Assembly (NCBI GenBank): GCA_015680685.1
Contig: MNCI01005989.1
Span: 79,834-127,345 of the forward strand
DNA: 47,512 bases
Direction: 5' to 3'
DNA from: Gnetum montanum
Lineage: Eukaryota; Streptophyta; Gnetopsida; Gnetales; Gnetaceae
Part shown: piece after piece, positions 33,421 through 44,082 of the stretch
How the letters are laid out: the number at the start of each line of letters is the position of its first letter
Position numbering within the stretch: position 1 is the stretch's first letter
Notes under the pieces: model-generated
What the model was told of the DNA's origin: nothing
Database searches by the model: none
Seen by the model: the letters and a program-made list of their open reading frames with translations, nothing else
Position numbers and translations under genes: made by a program

Positions 33421-35892
33421 AAAGATTAGAATGGGGGGTAACCCCACAACTAAACATTTTCTCATGGCTAGGATTAGTAAGTGGATGAATAGGATCCATG
33501 CATGCATGAAACATTGGGAACCCTTCATGTCCTAGCCACTAGGTACCTATTGATGGTGTGGTGGTTGGGTAGAAAAATTATTGGTCACACACTTGGTAGT
33601 TATATGTATGGTGATTCAGGATATGAGGTGTGTTAACATTATGGATAACTAACCCACGATTGCACCCTTGAGTTTGAGATCGTATGCATGGATTCATTTG
33701 TCTCCCCATATTTGTAGATTCATTAGTTGGATGTGGGATTGGAGTAGTGATGGATGGTGACCCATGTATATGGTTAGAGGATGTTGGTTGAGGTAGGGAA
33801 GGTGTTGCACTAGATTGGCCTTGTGCTAACTCAGTTAATGTGTTGGGTCCATTCATGATTTGCTTTAGCTTATAACCTTTCCTTCAGAGGGGATGTTTCT
33901 AGCATTGTAGTTGGGACCCACTAGTTTCAACATGTCTATGCATAGTTATAGCACAAGTGCTAATTTTTTGTTGATATTGGGATGTTGGACCTTCCTAAGT
34001 TACTGTCAATGGTGTATAAGGAGGTGGATGATGAGAATACTGAGGGTAGGTTGGAGGGTAAGAGGCATGGGATGGTGATCCTTCAAGGGATGTCATGTAT
34101 TGATGATACTCGGGAGAGTGGTAGTGGTGATTAGAAGTAGAGGATGTAGAACTAGTTGGAGAGATAGGGTGTTGAGCATAATATCCTTGAGGTTTTCGCG
34201 GGTATGGCTGATTTGGTGGTGGCCTTCCCCATGATTGTGGTTGTTGCCATTGCAGTTGATGATCATGTTGAGGTTAGTAATAAGTCCTCCTAGGATGGTA
34301 TGATTGGTTGTGGGATAGTCTAAAATTACCTCATGGGAGAGGAAGTCTCCTAGGCATGTGTTTTTGCACAAATTTTGGATTTAAGGCACCAACCCAATAC
34401 TCATGTAGATGCAATAATATGGGGCATTGGCCCCTTAGGTGGTCATATATGCATAGGTCGCATCCATCATCTTCATCTATAGTGGATTCTTTAGCCTCAC
34501 GTTCGTCAATCATTTTTCTTATTTGCCAAAAAATGTTCATAGCTATTTCTCGATTCTATATCCTCTATTGATTGTGATCACCTGGCTTGTGTTTCATGAG
34601 CTTCTCTACGACCATCTTAACAAGAGTTGTGATGTTGTCATTTACCCATTTGGACATCCTATTAAACTTTGCTTCTAAATCATCCAAAGACTCCTTTATT
34701 GACAAATTCTATTGTGGGATCACCTTATCAAAGGTACTTTCATTTCCCTTATCATAAATTTGAACCTCCTTCGATTAATGAGTTGGGTCCCATTAATTTT
34801 TTTTGACATTCTCCCATTTACACATTTCTCCTTCTTCTTTTTCCATACGTTCTATGAGCTCTTTGATCTAATGGGCTTGGAGCTCATAATAGTTCCCATG
34901 GGGCATACATCCTAAGGGTCACCCTTGTTTCTTTACAAAGGCCATCTATGATGTGGTAAAGTTGCTCTTCCTTAGAGAAACCATGGCCTAGGCCTCAATT
35001 CAATAAGGCATAATATCTATCTAAGGCCATGTCCAAGGGTTCATGTTGTTCTTGTTTCCACTCTTGGATTTGTCTCCTTCGATTGAACACTTCCTTATAG
35101 ATCTGTTATCTCTTTTTGAAAAGCTCTAACATTGTAGACCATCGTTGGATTGAATTTGGTCTCAATGATTAATACCACACTTCAACTCTATCAATTAGTG
35201 TCCTAGGAAAGAGCTTAAGCTTTTGCCATCAACTTTCAATGTTATAGTAATCATAGGCATCATGGAAGGCTTGTAAATGCTATTACAAATCTAAATAATA
35301 GCCCCTTGCAAATTTAGGAATATTATTCATGTCAAGCTTAGGTAAACNTAAAAAGAGTCGTTTACCTAAGCTTGACATGAATAATATTCCTAAATTTGCA
35401 AGAGGCTATTATTTAGATTTGTAATAGCATTTACAAGCCTTCCATGATGCCTATGATTACTATAACATTGAAAGTTGATGGCAAAAGCTTAAGCTCTTTC
35501 CTAGGACACTAATTGATAGAGTTGAAGTGTGGTATTAATCATTGAGACCAAATTCAATCCAACGATGGTCTACAATGTTAGAGCTTTTCAAAAAGAGATA
35601 ACANTTTGCCATGGATTCTATAGTGTTCTTCGAGGTCCCTTGATTTATTATTTCTAGGTTTCAAGGAGGTCTTAGGCCTTGAGGCCTCCCCTACTTTAGG
35701 ACCCATGTCATCTCCTCTAAGGTTGTATACCTTAGGTGAATGTAGTCTTTGAGTGTTGTCAAGGTGGTCATGATCATAAGAAACCCCTGTATAAGATTGA
35801 TCACTCCAATCTTCTTCAACATATATCGCATTATTTCTCCAATGAATGTGTTCGCTATATAGTGCATTGTCATTTTTGTGTGGGAGAGACAT
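33420..35892 (-). pseudogene. Element E gag
   Basis: ATG 35892 (MSLPHKNDN) lies 100 bases from the primer site. Capsid-like sequence is at about 35280-34900. DGCDLCIYDHLRGQCPILLH (about 34480-34420) repeats the Cys/His motif of B and C. The tail is His/Pro/Gln-rich (34300-33580) and runs into the spacer without any protease. The part 35349-35603 is an inverted copy of neighbouring gag sequence, probably an assembly error, so the true gag is shorter or differently joined. Confidence 0.75.
35104..35603. repeat. 244-bp inverted repeat between single Ns, likely assembly artefact
   Basis: Arm 35104-35347 is the near-perfect reverse complement of 35360-35603, with one mismatch that I see. The right arm is bounded by N at 35348 (in the 12-base loop) and N at 35604. 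The arms consist of gag coding sequence. Confidence 0.9.
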
Positions 35893-35991
35893 TGTTCTTG
35901 GTGTATTTGATTTAATAGTTTTTGAAAGATATATTGTTAAGACCTTTTACAATGATCTTGTATAATATAACTAATCTAGATAACTAACACC

Positions 35992-36010
35992 ATACCCAAC
36001 AGCGGTGCCA
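35992..36010 (-). promoter_or_regulatory. Element E primer-binding site
   Basis: TGGCACCGCTGTTGGGTATG starts one base after the LTR terminus. It fits the tRNA-Asp-type site TGGCGCCGTTGCCGGGGA with a few, mostly transition, changes. Confidence 0.75.
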
Positions 36011-36011
36011 A

Positions 36012-36886
36012 TGATGAGTAGCAAGGTACCCCTACACTCAACCATATGAATTACAAGCGTTCATGTGCAATTTGGTTGAATTCCATGGGTGGCACCAGTT
36101 GTAGCATCTAGATTGTTATGCCTTGATTGCAATTCGCTATCTTCCCACTTGGACTAGTGGTAGCTTTGTCATGTATGGTTTAGTCCAAAGTGAGGCATAT
36201 GATGTGGTTCTTAATTCTATGCTATGCTACTCCTAATGATAGAAAGAGATAAATTGATTAACTAATGAATAATGGAAATAAAGTCTAAATCATCCTAAGG
36301 TGATGGTATCCGCTCTTAATCATCCATACATGTCTTGGACTTCATGGAGGCACTTTTGGGATTACCAAGTGTAGATCATTGGTTATGCCAAATGATACAC
36401 CTCTGGGCAACCAAGTGTTTACACTTAAACGCTTGCAATTAGGGCATACACATTCCACTTAATAATAGGAATAGGAAATAATAATAAATGGAAATGTTTA
36501 ACTAAAGAAAGCATTAAATAATTAAAACAATAATATTAATCTAAGTGGATGCTGCAATGATAAAAATAATCTTGATTATTATTGTCAATCATGTAACATG
36601 TCCAAGTACGTCACACTCAAACAAAGGTTTTGTATGATTACAAACATCACACTATGGGCATGCACTAGGAATAATGGACGGAAAGAAGAAATGGAAAATT
36701 GAAACTATCTATTACTACTTTCTAAGCTCTCTCATCTAGAAGACCAAGTGCAATATTTATAGGCACGGTCTAGATGAGGCGACGTCGGGTATCCGACATC
36801 GCTTATTAGCCCTCACGTTAGGTACATGACGTTGAGACTCTGATTTTGTGTATTTGACGTTAAGGCCCTAAAAGGATGACTCATCA
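36012..36886 (-). repeat. Element E, 5' LTR
   Basis: Starts TGATGAGTCATCC and ends CTACTCATCA on the minus strand. The TATA box CCTATAAATATTG is at about 36753-36764. Upstream lie an inverted repeat with arms GCGATGTCGG and CCGACGTCGC (36779-36802) and the CAACGTCATGTACCTAACGT block (about 36815-36836). Confidence 0.9.
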
Positions 36887-36891
36887 ATCAC
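36887..36891. repeat. Element E target-site duplication, right (ATCAC)
   Basis: Pairs with 28554-28558. Confidence 0.9.
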
Positions 36892-37493
36892 AAAGATCCT
36901 AACGAGAACTATTAGCAAATATAGGAGAGACTGAAACACAAAACTAAATGATGCCCTCTAGGCATACCACTCAACATGAAAACTTCTTTTAGACTACTCT
37001 TCCTATGAGTTGGTATATGAAAAATTACCAAATCTACCTATCGAATTTGATCTTCATATACATTCAACATCTTATGACTTGGACCTTGATCTTAGCCTAA
37101 CACAAAAATAAATATTAATCAACTTGAATGTGCTAGATGAAAATTGATTAGTATTCATATTCTTGAATGAAATGCACAAGGCATTCAACAAAAAGTTCCA
37201 TGACCTTAGAACATGGAAAGTAAAATTTCAACTTGGAGACAAGGTCCTCTACTAGAACCTCACACACATACCTCAAAATACAAAGTTTCCAACATTATGG
37301 GAGGGGCCTCAAATTATCTACAAAACCTTTCCTTCTGGGGTCATGGTAATCTACCAACTTAAGAGCCCAAACAAAAAGTAGCTAGTCAACATGCAACAAT
37401 TAAAACCTTTGCATAAACCTAAACAAGCCAATGCAACAAATGCCTCATCGGATGGACACTCAATTTTTCAAATCTCCTTCTTACAACTTAGTC
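36892..37493 (+). pseudogene. Element D integrase, C-terminal part
   Basis: Resumes the integrase after element E. It shows AFNKKFHDLRTWKVKFQLGD, then KVL; FPTLWEGPQIIYKTFPSGVM; and LVNMQQLKPL. This is the usual DNA-binding C-terminus and end of pol. No chromodomain is visible. Stops are present. Confidence 0.8.
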
Positions 37494-37507
37494 AAGGGGG
37501 AGATGGT
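37494..37507 (+). promoter_or_regulatory. Purine tract at the end of pol
   Basis: CAAGGGGGAGATGG lies at the pol/spacer border. Weaker forms (for example ATGGGTGAGATGG in B, ATGGGGAGATG in C) lie at the same border. It could act as a second plus-strand primer. Confidence 0.4.
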
Positions 37508-39030
37508 CATCCATGCTAACCATTATAGTGGCTCCTCAAATTTTCATCTTTTTGTTTTTCATGTTTTTGTTTTACACTTTATTATTCTTACAAATTTGTG
37601 TTTTGTGTCTTTATTATCTTACACCTTTTGTTTTTACTTTATTAATTTTTCCAATTTTTTTTACAACATCATTAGTAATTTTTATCTTTCTTGAATATTT
37701 TATAATTTATTGTATATTTTATTCTATTTTGGAGTGATTTTCTCATGATTTTTGCTAATAAAGTGCCTTATTATCAATAGGACATAGTGATGCTATAACT
37801 GTTTGCTAATGGTGGTTTGTACTTAACATTTTTGATTGCTAATGTCTAGTTTCTATTTTTGAATTTTGATGACTAATAACTAAGAGAAATTTTATTTTTC
37901 ATGAAATAGGTAGTGAGGCTACATCATCCACTCTTCCACAAACTCTATGGTTTTCCTTGGTTTGGAAACATGATTTTTCTTTTCATTACTAAAATCTTAA
38001 TGAACTTGTAACCTTGGTAGTTTCCAGACTTGGGAAGGATTCAAACGTTTGAAAAGGGTGTGACTTGAAAGGGATTCAAAGCTCTCTATACCTTCTACCA
38101 TCTTAAGTGCAAGTGTGTTTTTCATGGATCTCTTAACATTCCATGTCAACCAATAATACAAAGTTAAATAAGTCTTTGCATGGTGTGGTTCCCATCCAAA
38201 AATCCATAAAAAACAAATGATGGGAATTCAAGGCACATCCCTTAGAAACAATAAATAGGATATAATCACTAGTTATGGGACTAAAAAGACATGTTACCCA
38301 CGCCTAAAAGTCCCCTCCAACTAAGGCCCTTTCTCGCTTCCTACTTCTCTTTTCTTCTCTAAAAGGAATGATGTTTGATCTATGGGAGTAGTTTTGTGTT
38401 TCAAATGGATGGATTAGTCTTAGAGTGGTGATGTGAAGTCACTGAATGTGGTTGGTTTTGATCTAGACTAAGGATGGACTCTATTAGGTCATTTAACCAT
38501 GAATTCCACAAGGGACTTCATGTGACCAGGATTAGGAACTTCATTCTAGTCTCTCTATCATCCATTAATGCTTCCAAAACTCAACTCACTACTAGTTGTC
38601 CATGTTTTTGTCCAATATCTTAGTTTGATGTGTTGAAATTCTTAAATATATTTTCCAGGTTTGGTCCTTAACTTTTTCTAACCATTTATTAACTATGGGA
38701 TCCACAAACTTCTTAGTTGAGATTATGCAATGGTAAAAAGGACATGTTTCGCTATGGGGAGGATCCACTTACATATATCATGATTTGGTTAGTTAAGTTA
38801 CTTACCCTTAGATGTTTCTACAATCAAATCTTTCATGCACTCCATTGTGCATCCAATTGTGTGCTCCCTAAGGCATTCTTCTTCATAAAATCTCATTCTC
38901 CAATCAATTCTGAATTTTCTGAACTTCAAAATTCTCTTATAATATTTTCATCATGTTCATGGCTTTTTGGGATTTCATTTGATCCTCATTGCATGCGAAA
39001 ACTCCTTTTTTTCTATTACTTTTGACAAAG
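37508..39030 (+). other. Element D non-coding spacer
   Basis: Begins with a T-rich tract (37540-37740), the counterpart of the A-rich tracts in B, C and E. 'aaagggtgtgacttgaaagg' (38056) is the counterpart of 'gatgtcacacccttt'. No gene supported. Confidence 0.65.
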
Positions 39031-39039
39031 TCAATAGTG

Positions 39040-39145
39040 GTCAACAACCACGTTAACTAGGCCTAGTTAACATGGCTAGTTGCATTGATGAGGCCCCATC
39101 GACTAGGCCTCATCAATGCCACACAAAAATTCTAGAAATACCATC
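39040..39145 (+). promoter_or_regulatory. Internal promoter-like cassette of element D
   Basis: CGACTAGGCCTCATCAATGC matches CAACTAGGCCTTATCGATGC in the U3 of the 3' LTR of the same element (17 of 20). TGCATTGATGAGGCCCC matches the U3 repeat GCATTGATGTGGCCCC. The TATA position reads TCTAGAAATACC here against CCTATAAATAC in the LTR. It lies about 450-550 bases upstream of the extra gene. Confidence 0.5.
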
Positions 39146-39592
39146 GAACACTTAAGTGTTTTTGTCATTTTCTTCAAAATGAGAGGGTAGCTTTTACAAT
39201 TTTTCAAAGCCCAAAACCTTCCAAAGCCCATAAATTTTACACTATTTGTTCAAACCACTTCATTCTTTGATCCTATACCTATTGGGGTTAAGCTCTTAAT
39301 CATGTGGGCCACAAACCTTAAGGTTTATGTTGAAAATTTTTTAACTCCCCCAAAGGATTAATGAATAGAATAATATTAAACCATCAATTTTTGAGAGTTT
39401 GACCCTTCCAACAAACTTTGGTAAATCTAAAATTACTTATTAATATTAAAATAAGAATAAAATAATAATTGAAATGATCAAATTGGCCATGATCACAACT
39501 TAGCTAGGTGTAACTTTCCCAAAGAGATAAGGTATCCCAATTATTTTAAGTTACACATTAAATGCTAACCTGTGGTCATGTTGTGATTATAG

Positions 39593-42428
39593 ATGGCACC
39601 AAGGCCTAAACGGTTGCAAGAAGGAGGACCATCCCAACAAAAGGGCAAATGACATAGAGTTATAAGGGAGCAATAGTTTCATGCCTAGGTGTAGGCAATA
39701 TAAACTCATGCAACAAGACCTATTTGGGAGGAGCCTGAAGTGGAATATATCCTACAAATTCCTAAAGAAGAAGTTGTAACTAAACAATCTCATTGAGGAG
39801 AGGCATTACGGCCTGTACCAAGAGTTTAGGTCACATTGACACAAGTCTGCCTTGATACAATCAAGCCTCATGATGTCCAATGCTTAGTTCTTCAAGAACT
39901 CAACTTTGGGCCATTCTTAGAACATGCTCTACCAAAATTCAAGACATAGTTGAAAAACTCTCCCATGTGGCCAATCATCACTTCCAATGGGAAGTGGTAG
40001 GAGAGACATATCTCTTCCAAAATAATAGAAAGGTGGGAGCCATTGTGAAAATCAAGGGCATTCAGGTGTCTTGCTCAGTAGAAGCTATTGCATAAGCTCT
40101 TGGTCTTCTTGATTCTAGGATCCATTTGGCACAGATCTCCATGCAAGCAAACCTAGAGGTAAAAAAGGAGTCGACCCAATGGTGTTGTGGGGTTGATCAC
40201 AAGGAGTTTGGTGTGCTTACACTGATGGAGTGCATATACTTCAAGATACTAGCTTATTACCTTAATCCAAGGATCAGGCCCAGCAAGGTGACTACTTTCT
40301 CTGCTCGTGTATGTGCAAGAAATTCCCTGTAAACCTTCCACTGCTAATCTATCTAGAGATAGAAAAGTGTTTCAATGAAAATGAACATGGAAGGAAAACT
40401 CTATTCTTTCCATGGCTTATCAGAAAAATATATAAAAGGGTAGGGATAGTTTGTTATGTAATTGACATAATCAGGCATACTACCATTGCCTCCTAGTCTA
40501 AAATAATGAAAGAAAAGACCCCTTCCATGTCTAAAGAAGAGGAGCAGCAACTACCACCTTGACCATCCACTCAAGAAATAACTTTGAATGCCTATGCTGC
40601 CATTGAGTGCTTGTGTGAAATCCTAGAGCAACTCTTGTGTGAGTAGGAACAAGTGATGGGGATCCATTTGTGTACCATCCTATAATAAGTCACCTCAATG
40701 AAGTGCTTCAAACAATCAATTAGATGGAGGAAGGTGGGCCAATATTTTCATCCCAAAGAATGCAGCTACCTACAAGGTTAAATCCTAGTGGTCAAGAGGT
40801 AATAGTATCTCTCTTGCAACAACATCAATTCTTATAAATCTCTAGGAATGTTTCTACCTTTTCAATGTGCTTGGAGAAGGACGAGGGAAACTGTCTTGGT
40901 GATGTAGCACCAAGGACAGGAGACAGTAGTGAAAGTGGTTGCTAATCGAATCACCAAAGCACTAAATGCACCTATGGTGTCTGTACTAGATGTTTATGCA
41001 TTCAAAGATGTGTAGAATTCTGTAGGAATTGTTAGTGGTAGATTGAGTGTATCTTAGCACAAGGAGTTGCTAGATTAACTAGTGGGAATCAAGCAACCAA
41101 TTCTAGATATTTTTGATTTTCTGAATAACATCATCAGAACCCAGTCAGAGCTACTTAAAGTAAAGGGTAAATGCATCATTTTGAAAGGGAAACTCAAAAT
41201 GGCTTAAGTGTAAAACCAACGCTTGGCCATGGAGGTTGCTTAATTAAGAGCCTACCTTGTTGATCTTGCACTCCTCAACCTTGCACTAACAAGAGATGAA
41301 GCTTTTCAATAGCTTCAAGATAAACTTAACTAGGTTGAGGAAGGGATGGTAACAATCATCTTTAACTAGTTCGTGGATGAGGCCAAGGCATATTTAGTTC
41401 AAAAGCACTTGGTCTAGATGTGCCTAAAGAATGAGATGTTGACCACAGAGAATCATCACCTATGGAATGTTGATGTGCAGAAAAAGTAGATGCAAGACTT
41501 CATCCATCAACAACAAGAGTAGCTAGCTAGGGTAAACACTGAACTAAGAAGATTGGTAGTCAAAAATAGAAATCTTTCTATAGAGGAAGTTTATGCCTTA
41601 AGCTAAAAATCTACAATTGAGATTGTTGCTTGGAAGAATGAGACTCTCAAATTTGAGAAAGTCAAGAACCACTATAGAGATTAGGTTGGCCTACAGAAGG
41701 AAGTTAATGAAAAACACATCTAGATGGCTAAGGAAAAAGTTAATGAGATCCTCTAGAAACTCCATCAAGGAAAAGAGATGTGGAAACCTATCATTGATAG
41801 GATAGATTCCTACAACAAAGCAACGATTTGCATGAAGGAGTTGAAAATTGAAGAGATGACAAAATACATGGACCTTGTTAATCTTCAATATGAAAGCCTA
41901 GCAATGTTGACTATTGTACGACCATAGTTAGAGTTAGAAAAATAGGTGGCAAACTCATACTTGCTATATGAGGTAGAGTTCAAGCATCACAAGGAGACCA
42001 AGAAAAAGCTTGAGACTATAAACACTAAACTCGAAGTTCTCAGGGCAAGATTCATTGATCAAAGATCAACTGCTAAGAAGCCATCCAAAAGAATGAACAA
42101 TTACCAAGAACTAAAGAATGTAATCAGGGTATCCGACATCAAATGCAAACAATTTGCTACCTAGTTTGTCAATTTCATGGAGTTATTTCCAACAATGTCT
42201 TGTCCTTGGGATGTGCTCATTTCAGTCCACATTGGTAAATTTGCATAGACTGTGCATGATCCCAAAAGTAAGGAGGAGAAGATGAAAGCATTGTTGTCTA
42301 TTTTCCATCTTTTACCAGAAGTTGCAACTGTAGCAGAACAACCACAACAGCCTCAACCACTGCGTGTGCTTGAAGTAGGAGAAGGTCCTTCAGAACCTCA
42401 AGAGCCTTCACCACCTGGGACCATTTAA
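39593..42428 (+). pseudogene. Element D extra gene: plant-transposon-domain plus long coiled coil
   Basis: ATG 39593 (MAPRPKRLQEGGPSQQKGK) follows GTGATTATAG, as in C and E. The conserved domain is at about 40110-40500, with ECIYFKILAYYLNPRIRPSK and, after a frameshift, FPWLIRKIYKRVGIVCYVID. From about 41200 to 42170 the product is rich in Lys, Glu, Leu and Gln and reads as a long coiled coil (for example HHKETKKKLETINTKLEVLR). It ends in a Pro/Glu-rich tail (EVGEGPSEPQEPSPPGTI). About 940 codons in total, with at least 15 stops and several frame changes. It has no membrane segment that I can see. The role is unknown. Confidence 0.68.
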
Positions 42429-42605
42429 TCTTCTATATCATCTTTGCACCATCAAAGGGATTATGTTTGTCAATTTTATCTTGGTGTTCAATTTTGTAGT
42501 CCTAAACATCAAAAAAAATTATAATGATTGTATATTTGTATGCTTGGGAACTTAGTGTTTGTTTGTATTTTTCATATGTCTATCATTAGTCAATAATTCC
42601 ATACC

Positions 42606-43484
42606 TTTCCAAATTGTAAATTGGTCATGTCGATTGGGCCCTGTCAACTAGGCCTTATCGATGCATGATTTAATGCATTGATGTGACCCCATCAATGTAG
42701 TATCTATTTTTGCCTATAAATATGTGCTCATTCGTCATCCTTATGGCATCTTTTTCATAGTTATACCAAAACTCTTATAGTTCTCTTGTGTGAAAGTTAG
42801 AATATTTTTCTAAGTACCCATAGTAGAAGTCAAGAGTGTACAAATCTTTATTTAAGCATTGTTGTACCTAAGCACAGCAATGTGTCCAGTAATAAAGATA
42901 AGCTTTTTAATAAACATTGCAATACTTTGAAATAGATTAATTATTTATTTATACATTTACTATTTTGTGCAATTTAATTTAATGCTTCAAGTAATCAAAT
43001 AGTTAATTAAGCTAAATTAAGCTAGGTTAACTAATGATTAATTAAGCACATAAGTACAACCACTTCGAGCATACACTTGGTGCTTAGCAATTCTAGTAAC
43101 ACTTAATGTTTGGTAACCTAGTAGCATTAAATGTGTTTAGGATGTGTATAGTAAGTGGGAATGAGTACTTATGTTAGGATTAGTTAGGAGTAGCTCATTA
43201 GATTAAATTAGCAATTTAATTATTTTATTTTATACATTATTCTCATTCTTAGGAGACTTAAAACAAAAGACATAAAAAATGATAAAAATCATATGCCTCA
43301 ATTGCACTTAACCATACCTTTGTATTTCACAAGTGTAATTGAGAAGACAATGATTGCAACAGTTAGTTTTACTTCCTAGAGACTAGTGTACTTAGAAGGC
43401 TATAAGTCCATAGATTTTGATCGGATCTTGCATGAACGCTTAGTGATTCGTATGGTTAGGTGTAGAGGTACTCATCACTCATCA
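42606..43484 (+). repeat. Element D, 3' LTR
   Basis: Matches the 5' LTR. TATA box at 42713-42722. Ends GGTACTCATCACTCATCA at 43484. The exact start is uncertain because the first bases have diverged. Confidence 0.82.
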
Positions 43485-43489
43485 CTAGC
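43485..43489. repeat. Element D target-site duplication, right (CTAGC)
   Basis: Pairs with TTAGC at 24750-24754. Confidence 0.8.
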
Positions 43490-44077
43490 CTATAGTAATG
43501 AGCATTTGACCCTAGCTTATCGTACACATCTTGGGCTCATGTAACTATTACTAGGATTACCAAGTGAGTTCACTACTGAGCAAATTAAATGAAACCACTA
43601 CTGGGCTACCAAACAACAACACTTTATGCTCAAAACTAGTCATACTCATTCTACCTTACTAATGAACAAGTAAAGTAAAGTACTTGGAAATGTAAATGAT
43701 TAAACTAAAAAAACAATAAACGCTATGCTAAGTAAACCTAAAGAAAAGTAAGTGGATGCTATAATGATGAAAAACAAACCTAATCTTTATTTCTAGTCAT
43801 GAACTATGCCTAAGTACACTTCACTCGAATAAAGATTTTAAACAATTGTCAAACATCACACAACAAGCATTCACTCTATTGCTAATTCTATAAAAACAAA
43901 CTAAAAGAATCTGGCTAAGGGTAGAATGAAAAGCACCTAGATTGTATGTCCAAGTGCTATATTTATAGGGTTGCACACATCGTGAGACATTGCATCAACG
44001 ATGACGTAGAATGTATCACATCGTATCTATGACATCATTGCTACGATATCATATCATAACAAAAATCAACTTCATTA
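43490..44077 (-). repeat. Element C 5' LTR, upstream (U3) part
   Basis: Continuation of 24463-24754, matching 8417-9021. TATA (CTATAAATATAG) is at about 43956-43968. The terminus on the minus strand is TAATGAAGTTGATTTT. Confidence 0.85.
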
Positions 44078-44082
44078 ACTAG

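Larger units (their letters stand above)
28559..36886 (-). mobile_element. Element E: gag-only LTR retrotransposon with extra gene, minus strand
   Basis: A complete 8.3-kb insertion with identical 5-bp duplications (ATCAC), two LTRs starting TGATGAGTC and ending ACTCATCA or ACTCATTA, a primer site and a polypurine tract. It has gag and the extra gene but no protease, RT, RNase H or integrase. It is the innermost element, so it is younger than D. Single Ns at 28652, 35348 and 35604 mark uncertain joins. Confidence 0.9.
24755..43484 (+). mobile_element. Element D: pol-bearing Athila/Tat-like retrotransposon, plus strand
   Basis: LTRs 24755-25572 and about 42606-43484 bracket protease, RT, RNase H and integrase, a spacer and the extra gene. 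Without element E it is about 10.4 kb. It is the only element in the window with pol and may belong to the autonomous family that mobilised B, C and E. The gag region is missing, replaced by a fragment of the extra gene. It is inserted in the 5' LTR of C. Confidence 0.85.
8136..44077 (-). mobile_element. Element C: outer Ty3/gypsy retrotransposon, minus strand
   Basis: A 3' LTR (about 8136-9021) and a 5' LTR (24463-24754 continued at 43490-44077) flank gag, protease, a spacer and an extra gene, all on the minus strand. Without the nested elements B and D it is about 10 kb. It has no RT or integrase, so it depends on another element. The left border is uncertain. ACTAG occurs at 44078-44082 and at 8158-8162, which would be a TSD only if the 3' LTR lost its last ~27 bases. 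The element sits between aquaporin exons 1 and 2. Confidence 0.8.

Noticed and set aside
35104-35603. Long hairpin as a MITE or small-RNA precursor
   Set aside because: The right arm lies exactly between two single Ns and both arms are ordinary gag sequence, so an assembly error explains it better.
37431-37737. Phe/Leu-rich frames that look like membrane proteins
   Set aside because: They are translations of the T-rich spacer tract after pol. The same tract on the other strand gives Lys/Asn-rich nonsense.
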